Of a DNA stretch of 64,000 nucleotides, positions 56,157 through 64,000 are shown piece by piece; the stretch's first letter is position 1; each line of letters opens with the position of its first letter. The notes under the pieces were generated by a model. The model was not told the origin of the DNA. It ran no database searches and worked only from the letters and a program-made list of their open reading frames with translations. Source of the stretch: Nectonema munidae. Lineage: Eukaryota; Nematomorpha; Nectonematoida; Nectonematidae. The DNA is taken from assembly GCA_030549495.1 (NCBI GenBank), contig JAUIRK010000536.1, positions 496,001 through 560,000 on the forward strand. The letters are read 5' to 3'. Position numbers and translations under genes: made by a program.

Positions 56157-59100
56157 GTATTCTTGTTATATTACTATTTTCGAATATCATTCTATCATTT
56201 CTTGCACGTGTTTATTTTCAGGGTTGCCATATGTGCATAAAATGTTCTATTTGACACTGCTAGGCTAAAATTCTCTCGGCTATGACCAATTTCAAGCTAT
56301 TATCCACGTATACAGTAACGTAGCCAGAAATTTATATTTGGAGGGGCCAAATGGGGCACTAATTTACATGCCTACCTACTGGCTTTGTCTAAAATTAAAG
56401 CACCAAATGCTGCTTATAACAACTCTTCTCTTTGTGTTTATAGGCTCCTTTCTCTACTTGTGTCAGATTCTTTGTTAAGGTTTTAGATTTTATCATGGCT
56501 AATATTTCTTATCTTCGTTTCCCATAGCAAAGAGAAATTTTTTATTATAAATCTGCTTTCTTATTACAGGTAGAAGGCCCATCTTAACAAAGTTAACAGT
56601 TTAATCGTTACCGTCAATGATATCAATAATTTTTTATATTTTGATTTTATTTGCTTTGGATTGTTAGTATAAGCCCAAGGTCAAAAATGAATTTATTATT
56701 TCATTTCAATTTTTTGATGGTGGAGCCCATAACTTAGATGGAGGGGCCCAGCCCCAAGTGCTCCTAAACGTATATATGTTGTAGTAAAAATAACGAGCAG
56801 GTTTGATTGACAAAAGCCAATGGCCACTAGTACCAATGTGATTGTTAATTTTGGCGGATACAGATGAAGATTCTCAATTATCTACGTACAATTGTGAATC
56901 ACACCAAGTGAGACCATTTGTTCACGATGAAACCAGGTTTTGCGTGATTCAATATGCAACTTTTGATTCATTTCCTCATATTCATAAAGCGAATATGCGG
57001 TATTTCTCTTAAAAAGTTTCCTCATTTCTATGTTGTTACTTTAAGAATTTTCGAAAATAGCTGATGAATTTTGGTTTCTTTATAAGAAATGACGGATATT
57101 TCTTTCATTAAACGGGAAAATGAATCAAAATTGGCTTATTGAATCAAAATAATTTTTCTTTGCAATTGATAAATATATCTTGCTTTGATTGGCAAAATCT
57201 AGCAAGTACAGATGATGGTTTACTTATTTGCCTTTAAAGTTACCAATTATTATGCGAAATTTATATTTTATTGATGGAACGAGTATGCCCAATTGAGATG
57301 GGGATCGTATCGTAAAAATTTACTAGCCTTTTCGATTCCTCAAAGTGGATAAGGTATCTGTAAGCTTGGATGAACATGACTAGTGGATATTTAGACATGT
57401 AAAATGTTTCAACCTTTGAATCTAAGTTTCGCTTTAAAAAGTTACTTATAAATACTTTATATATATATATATTTAAGTTTTCTTTGTCTTTTTCCATTTT
57501 CTCATTTTCAATTCTATTTTGTCCTTTAACAAATTTCTATCTGAATTTAAAATTTTGATTTTGTTGTGTTTTTGACAAATTTTTTATTATTATATTGACA
57601 TGTGTCATTTTTATTTAAACTTTTTTTGATGTTTTAACATTATTTTTAGATTTAATTTTTTGAATTTTTTGCAAAAAAAATCATAAATTAAATATTTTTT
57701 TATTTACAAAATTTTTTCACTTTAATTTAGCAATACAATATCGATATATTGCTGAAGTATTTATTTTAACCTCTTAATAGTATTTCAAAGATCACATGTG
57801 ATTATTTAGTTTGAATTGCAAAAATAAATAATTAAATTGCAAAAAGACAAAATTAAATTGAAAAAAGGGAAAATAAAAATAAAAATGTTATGAATACTTA
57901 AGCATTGATTACACAGGTTAAAATTTTTTTTTTGTAAATTTTCAATTGATTTGGACAAATTTGCACTGCTTAATCCAAAAATGACATCCGTTTTTCACGA
58001 TCGGATCAGGTTTTTATGCAATATTGATTTTTTAAAAATTCGATTTTCTGAATAAATCGATTACATTTTTGTGAGATTATTTCTTGATTTTTGTTAAAAT
58101 TAAAATCAGATATCGTTTTTAATAAAAAAAAAGCGTTTTTTAATAATGTTACAAACCTTGATTTCTGTAAATTAAATAATAAACACTGATAAAGATAAGG
58201 ACATGTGGATTGAACTACATCAGCATTGTGTAAATTAAAGGCATGCAGTTCCGTTTATTCGAACTTTCTAGAATGCTCAGCGACACCGATGTCTCTCATT
58301 TTGAACCCCAACGTCCCTGAAATCTAATCTCCATCTCTTTCATGTCTCGATGAAATCACTCACCTTGCTCGTCACTCATCGATCTTAGACTCTTTGTAAA
58401 CGATTCATATATGGAATATTCATGCTTAAGTTGCATCCAAGGTTTCTGAAAGCCATCAGTATATTGCTGACAAGTTCTGCATAGTTGCAAAAAAGAATTT
58501 CACGACAAGAACAAAAGCCTTTCACGCTTCCAGTTCCACAAAGGTTCATTAATTTAGGATCTCTGATGAGCTTACGAATTTGAGAATCATCAAAATTGCC
58601 AGATTTCAACTTCTCTATGGCTAAACTTAGAAAAGCCTTGCACAAATAAGTGAAGCTAGAGCTTCGGCGAACTGCTTATTCAAGCCAGGCTTGATGTGCA
58701 ACGGTGGAGAGAGTATCTATTCTGCGCGCACAGCACATTCCTTATTCGTGTGATGATGAGTCCTGTTTCTACTATCCCTCATGAACTTAATGCATGGGTT
58801 CTTGGTGAAGACGAACTGATGTCCTAACAAAAAATTCACCATCTTCAGATCACACACAAATAAACCATTCCTGCTGATCATAAAAAACTTTCTCCAGCAC
58901 AAATTTCACCGCTTCATACTTTTCCTTCGTGTAGTCGAGTGAGGAAGGGGTACAGAGGCAAACTGGCTGCCGTTATGCAGCAGAACCCGTTTCAGCGATC
59001 GCTTGCTGTTGTCAATGAGCAGTCTCCAATCTTTGGGTCTGTACTGTGAAACTCCATGCTTGTGCAGAAACTGAACTATATCTGTATAATGCACCAACTC

Positions 59101-62100
59101 CTTCTCTTCAGAGAAAAAATAAGGGTACTCTTGATGACTATTGCGGTAAAAGGTGATGCGAGCACTGTGAGAGGGAGGGGTTTTTTCCTTCAATCTGGAT
59201 GCTAGCGGTTCGGCAGAAGACTTTGACAAGGTGAGATCGCGAACGTGAAGATTTAGCTCATTTTGGGAAAAATGATGTCAAGAATCATCGTAAATATAAT
59301 CACTTCTTCTTTTTCTTCATTTTCTTGACCACTAGAGGAATCTTCATTACTAATTTCAGAAAATTCTCTAAAGACAGGAACTGGAATTTCATTAAAGTTA
59401 GCTACACAATGGCATGCTGCTGATTCACTATCAGGATATTTTGGCTGTTGTGATTTTTTCTGTTGATCCTAGTCACATCAATAGTGCAGAAGTTGCAGTC
59501 AGTACCATGATTTGTCGGCTCCCTCCAAACCATAGGAATACCAAACTGCAGACTACTCTTCTTGTCTTTTGGCCATTGACGCAAATACTCGCTGCATGCC
59601 TTGCATACCATGTGTGGCGCCCAAGCTTTATCCTGATCACCAAGTTTAATAGCAAAATAAGCATAATAAGCACTTTACAAAGTTTGTGACTGGTTTCCTG
59701 TTAGGAACAATGGTGTATTCTCAGCAGAATATATCGGGCTATTTTTCCAAGTTATAAGTTATAACTGGTGTATTATAAAGATAATAAGTTATGAATTAGC
59801 GCATGCAAACTCTTTAGAGATCCTTTATTTCAAAAATAAATAAATTAACCAGATAAATTGAAAATGCTCGTAGTGCATGTAAACAAAATGTCAAAAAACA
59901 GCTTATTTTTGAATCATCAAAATTGTCCTTAAATCAGCTAAAAAAAGCTTAGACAATAAATTTGGGTTTGACCCGTGGTATATAAGACACTCTTTTTTTA
60001 TTTATAATTATTACAACATTAAAAAAAATAAATCATAATTTTACTGGAATTACGTAAATTTAAAAAGGGAAACAACTTATAAGGGGCGCCATTTTAATGT
60101 GAACAATTTTTCGGGTCGTGCCAAAAAGTTTAACATACAGTTAATTCTAACTAACGAACAAATATCATCCCACAAAGTAACTAACTAAACGAAATAACTA
60201 ACTGACTAACTAGCTAAAATACTAATAAAAGCTAATTTCAAAACTCTTTATGATTTCATTTGTTTTTTAAGGGATTTCCAGGACCACAAGGACCTCAAGG
60301 AGATCAAGGAAAACAAGGTTATCCAGGACCTGAAGGTCAAATTGGAGTTCCTGGAAATAAAGGAGATCCTGGACCAAGAGGTGCAATGGGTCCCAAAGGG
60401 GATCGCGTATTATTTTTGTTGGTTCGTTTTTTATGCTTTGCATTCGTTTCAATTTTTCTTTAAGGGAAAAATGGGTATGCCGGGTTTCCCTGGTTCATAT
60501 GGTATTCCTGGGATTCAAGGAATTCCGGGTAAAAGAGGCATTCCAGGATTGGATGGATGCAATGGAACTGATGTAGGTGCTTTTTCCATTTAAATGTTTT
60601 TTCTTTTATCTTAATCGACGCTAATGATTAGGGTTTTGATGGACCTTCTGGCAAGATGGGGCCTCAAGGACTTCCTGGCACACCCGGAAGAGTTGGACCT
60701 AAAGGAAAGAAGGGGCAAAATGCGGTGTTTGTAGGTGCTGACACCAAAGGACAGCGAGGAGATTCTGGCAGAGATGGGCTGCCTGGTTTGCCGGTAAGCA
60801 AAATTGCTTTAAGTAGGTTATTAGGAAGTGGCAGTCAATTTTGTAGTATTAAGGGATGTGCCTTATTGATTTCATTTTTGCAGTACTCTAGTCTAGACTA
60901 CCCTTGACTCAAATATCAAAACATTACATGAAATATTTTCATAGATATAAGGTATCGTTTTACTGGAGGCCAAATTCATCAAACCAAATGCTCTCACGCC
61001 TGCGTGTAAAATTTGTTAATCCGAAAAACCAATCATCCAATTGTATTTTTATGACACGCATTTTACACTAGGAAAGCCAACTTTTTTAAAAAAAATGCAA
61101 TTTATTTTTAATTATAATTTTTATGTATTATGAATAACATAAATTTAAAACTATCTGTTTTCAGACTTTATCTTACGGGTTTTCTAAAATGGGTGTGAAC
61201 CATAGACCAAAAAATTTGAATTATCTTAATTCCAAAATTTTTATTAAATTTAACCTAAATGCTCAATTTATTCAATGTCTTAAAATAAAAGCTTTTGAAA
61301 AAAGGTAGGGAGTTTTTTTTTTGAAAAAAGTTAGAGGCTCTATTCGATCTCATCGCTTTTCTAGTGTTAATTGACAGTAAAAAGTAATTGAAACAAACTT
61401 TCTGCAGGCTGCATTTGATCAAGAGCGATAAGTAATGAGAATTTACATATGATATAAAATTTTTACAATGTACTACTTTGTGTATTTTTATTGGGTCTGA
61501 ACTAGAAAAAAGAATCAATACGAAAAAGTTAGAGACATCATATTGATTTATTGCAAAGAAAGATAGGAGCTAAAAGTTTTTTCTCAACTTCTCATCTCAT
61601 CAAATGTCAACTGACCTTGTTCATAACAAATTATTTGGTTAGGTGGATTAATTGCTCTGTACTGAGACACTGCCTCTTAAAATTAAAATATAAAAATGTT
61701 TTGCAACGAAATGTTACCATACTTGATCACTAACATAGAAGCTTACCCGACTTTTGGAGTTTTTGTCGTCAAAACGTATGACTCTAATAATTACACGAAA
61801 ACCTTTCAAAGACATTGTTGTTCTGAATATTGTTCTATCAGTATATGAATCCTATAAACTTTCAGTTCATTCGCTACATGATTTATATATTCTGGATAAA
61901 ACGAGCATACCAATATATGCTTCTAACTCTTCGACCCTCAGCACATTCTATTGTTCCTGAAAAATGAATTTTCCTTTTAGAAGCAAAATAGTTTTCATGA
62001 TGAAATTCGTGAAAAAAAGTAGAATTTCAAGTCTTTTCTCTAGAAATCGCATATTTGGTTTGTTCGGGTTTTTTTTTATTATATTCACCCTTGAAATTCT

Positions 62101-64000
62101 ACCTTTATCCACAAAAGGCTTTTCGCTCCATGAAATTAATCCGTAGTTTGATTTAAAACAAACACTTTGAGTTTCATTTATAAAGTCATCATCGGAATTC
62201 ATATCTGAAGGGGAAGAGGCAACATATATATAGCGTTAAAAACTAGCAACAAGGTAACATTGAATGATCTTTAGGCACTGATAATGAACCGCTTTTTTCG
62301 TCCTATACATACTCAGAAGAGTCACCAAAAAACATATGTACAAGTATAAAGAAAACTGGAAAGAAAATAACAAGAGAATGCAACAAATGAGATTTCTTGA
62401 AAAAGATAGCACAAAAAATGTGAAGCAAATGGCGATTCAAAAATAACACATGTTGGAAAATATGAACATTCATGGAATTCGCATAATACATCACTATATG
62501 CCTTACAATCAATGCCTCTACTCTTTGGTTTTGGATATAATTTATGTCCGCTTCTACTCCAAAAAAGGTTTTCTAATTTTGTCTAAACTACTTTTTTATA
62601 TGGGTCACTTTGATCCAAAGGACTTTGGTGTAACAAAGTTGTTTTTTTCTTTATTTGTGAACAAAAATTTTTTGAATTAAAAAAATGTTAAATTAAAGTA
62701 GAAAAACAAAGTGAAAAAATGTGAACTCCCAAAAATGTTTTTCAGAAGTGGACTTAAGTTTTTTATTTTTGTATGGGTGAAATAGACCCGAAAGACAATA
62801 GAAGGGTTAAATAATATAAGTAAAGATATAGAAATGAAATAATTTGGAAATTATTAGGGACGAAATGTCCTAAGTCCCTCGCATATATACAAACCTGTAC
62901 AGATTCTAAAATATTGGTCGATTCCGATACCAATATTAATTATAATTGTAGTTTCAAAAATGATTATGTAAAACTATTTTTAAAATGAACTGCTGATGAA
63001 ATTTATGAAAAAAATCATAAACGTATAAATTGGAAAAAAAGTTCAAAAAAGTTTGTTAGCAATAATAAAAAAATGATTTCATTATAATATTTATATATTT
63101 TATTAGTTTTTTTCAACTTCTAGAGTAAAATGGTTTCTTTGCGAAATGAATGCATTACCTCCAAATTATTAGAATATAATTTGTTATTGACTTAAAACTT
63201 ACTTTAAGATTTTCCTAAGAAAATTGCTAAATTTTATAAAATTGGAAAAAGATAGAAAAACAAAAAAACTCGATACTTTTAGTCAGGTCCCAATGGTGTA
63301 CTGAATTATTTGTAAAAATTTACTAGGATGCATTGTTTGAATTAAAGTTAATTATTTAAACAGTTTTTATAAATAAGTTCATGGATTCCAATTTTGATTC
63401 AATTACACAATTGGTAAAGAATCTTCACTTTTTTTCTTTTCTGTCAAGTTTTTTATGTCATAAAGTAAATAATCATTTCATAATGAAGTATAATAGCTTC
63501 ATAAAATCAGACTTAAACAGACTTAAAAATGAGAATCAAACAGTTAAAAGACTGCCAAATAATTTCAATGTCTGCAACAAGGTTATCTTGAATAGAATTC
63601 TATACAAAGAAAGGAATTTTCTTCATTTAAATATATATTAAATATTAAAAAAAAATAAATTTGATGTATCATTTATACAAAAAAAAATTCTTTTTAAAAC
63701 TAAAGAATTGTAATTATATAATAAACATAGAAATTATCTTTTTTTATTAAAATAAAGCAATTTTCTGTAAAGTCCTAGAATAAATCGAAATTTTTGGGCA
63801 TATTAATTCAAGAAATAGATTTTTAGCCTAAAAATAGGCTGCCCTTATCATAAGAATATATGTTTCTTACCTCACAATAAGCTTCTATGAGCAATACTTT
63901 GCATTTTTTAATTTAGGGTTTAATGGGTTTGGATGGAATTCAAGGACCTAAAGGCACGCGAGGCTTTTCAGGTCTTCCAGGAATTCTAGGCTCTAAAGGA
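55920..64000 (+). CDS. Type IV collagen alpha chain, N-terminal part (five exons seen)
   Basis: Type IV collagen forms the basement-membrane network; chains trimerise and join through their N-terminal 7S region and C-terminal NC1 domains. Seen: exons 55920-56156, 60272-60406, 60465-60572, 60632-60793 and 63917-64000+, all phase 0 and each collagenous one starting with a Gly codon. The first is non-collagenous, 79 residues, ending [13 protein letters not shown], a C-x-C pair just before the helix as in the 7S region. Gly-X-Y repeats follow with the interruption GLDGCNGTD, close to the GCNGTKG block near the N-terminus of animal COL4 chains; its NGT is an N-glycosylation sequon. A second interruption is [12 protein letters not shown]. 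The signal-peptide exon and everything after residue 28 of the last exon are outside what I can see. Whether it is the alpha1- or alpha2-type chain cannot be decided. Confidence 0.85.
56157..58384 (+). other. Collagen IV intron, first part
   Basis: Holds a possible GCGTAGCCAG-family element (56313-56760: CAGTAACGTAGCCAG, then GGAGGGGCCAAATGGG; right end GGAGGGGCCCAGCCCC). The rest is AT-rich with nothing recognised. Confidence 0.5.
56313..56760. mobile_element. GCGTAGCCAG-family element, probable
   Basis: Left end CAGTAACGTAGCCAG; GAGGGGCC phrases at both sides. The right end lacks a clear inverted partner and no duplication was found. Confidence 0.4.
58385..59690 (-). pseudogene. Fossil of a multicopy mobile-element-associated gene
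   Basis: The - strand carries, in order, a Cys-rich region ([38 protein letters not shown]), a middle region ([40 protein letters not shown]), a short [12 protein letters not shown] piece, and a C-terminal region ([27 protein letters not shown]). The same order is found in an uncharacterised protein family that is highly repeated in arthropod genomes, which I recall by pattern only. It behaves like a mobile-element gene, but I cannot assign its class. The copy is broken in several places and lies inside the collagen intron. Confidence 0.65.
59691..60271 (+). other. Collagen IV intron, last part
   Basis: AT-rich. Short ACTAACTAAC-type repetition at 60150-60230. Ends in the acceptor TTTGTTTTTTAAG. 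Confidence 0.5.
60272..60406 (+). CDS. Collagen IV exon, 45 codons of Gly-X-Y
   Basis: Unbroken Gly-X-Y from [13 protein letters not shown] to GAMGPKGDR; donor GATCGC|GTATTA. Confidence 0.93.
60465..60572 (+). CDS. Collagen IV exon with GCNGTD interruption
   Basis: 36 codons, [16 protein letters not shown] to [12 protein letters not shown]. The intron before it is only 58 nt. The Cys and the NGT sequon are the best evidence for type IV. Confidence 0.92.
60632..60793 (+). CDS. Collagen IV exon with [12 protein letters not shown] interruption
   Basis: 54 codons from [13 protein letters not shown] to [12 protein letters not shown], donor CCG|GTAAGC. The intron before it is 59 nt. Confidence 0.92.
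60794..63916 (+). other. Collagen IV intron
   Basis: 3.1 kb. Holds segments b (60960-61100) and c (61600-61740) of the dispersed repeat shared with 23875 and 53905. No further Gly-X-Y exon is seen; many short open frames are chance. Confidence 0.6.
60960..61740. repeat. Dispersed repeat, segments b and c
   Basis: Segment b: TTCATCAAACCAAATGCTCT, TTTTTATGACACGC. Segment c: TTGGTTAGGTGGATTAATTG, GAAATGTTACCATACTTG. The sequence between them has no match in the window. Confidence 0.6.
63917..64000 (+). CDS. Collagen IV exon, cut by the window end
   Basis: Acceptor [30 protein letters not shown] and then PGILGSKG, 28 codons to the last base. It continues beyond the window. Confidence 0.92.

Overview
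The window is AT-rich animal DNA: spliced genes with GT-AG introns, AATAAA signals and a very dense load of decayed transposons. The proteins look invertebrate. An arthropod fits best, and a copepod crustacean such as a sea louse would fit the repeat content. That placement is inference from protein style and repeats, since no marker gene fixes it.

Three recognisable host genes lie on the + strand. (1) 410-5536 is the 3' half of VPS26, the arrestin-like subunit of retromer; four exons are visible and the 5' exons lie off the left edge. (2) 27645-44154 is a complete five-exon cyclin Y (CCNY) gene with an N-myristoylation start, a 29-nt microexon and a 61-nt intron. A stray copy of its second coding exon sits upstream of its start codon. 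(3) 55920-64000 is the N-terminal part of a type IV collagen alpha chain; five exons are visible, and both the signal-peptide exon and the bulk of the gene lie outside what I could identify. One small unrecognised gene on the - strand (14029-13601, 113 codons, two exons, its own polyA signal) encodes a predicted single-pass membrane protein.

The rest is mainly mobile DNA. 5872-9390 is a full-length RTE-like LINE with an 11-bp target duplication. 15580-16880 is a broken Ty3/gypsy pol fossil. 33109-35303 is a complete but decayed Tigger/pogo transposon with both inverted ends and TA duplications. Two different piggyBac transposase fossils lie at 45217-47266 and about 49854-52180, the second split by two later non-autonomous insertions. 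hAT/ZBED-like transposase remnants lie at 26622-27029 and 53030-53490. A mobile-element-associated gene fossil occupies 58385-59690. Many short non-autonomous elements can be delimited by their target duplications: hAT type with 8-bp duplications (12433, 17658, 42542, 51326) and piggyBac type flanked by TTAA (893, 9791, 42140). There are also satellite-like arrays (18430-19225, 19930-20515), a 508-bp (TCA)n microsatellite (48031-48538), and a nearly perfect 125-bp tandem duplication (35971-36199).

The host genes do not form a pathway. Retromer sorts endosomal membrane cargo, cyclin Y activates membrane-anchored CDK14/16 kinases, and collagen IV builds basement membrane. I found no convincing new biological system. 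The points most worth checking are the duplicated cyclin Y exon, the small membrane-protein gene, the nested transposon history and the very long trinucleotide array.
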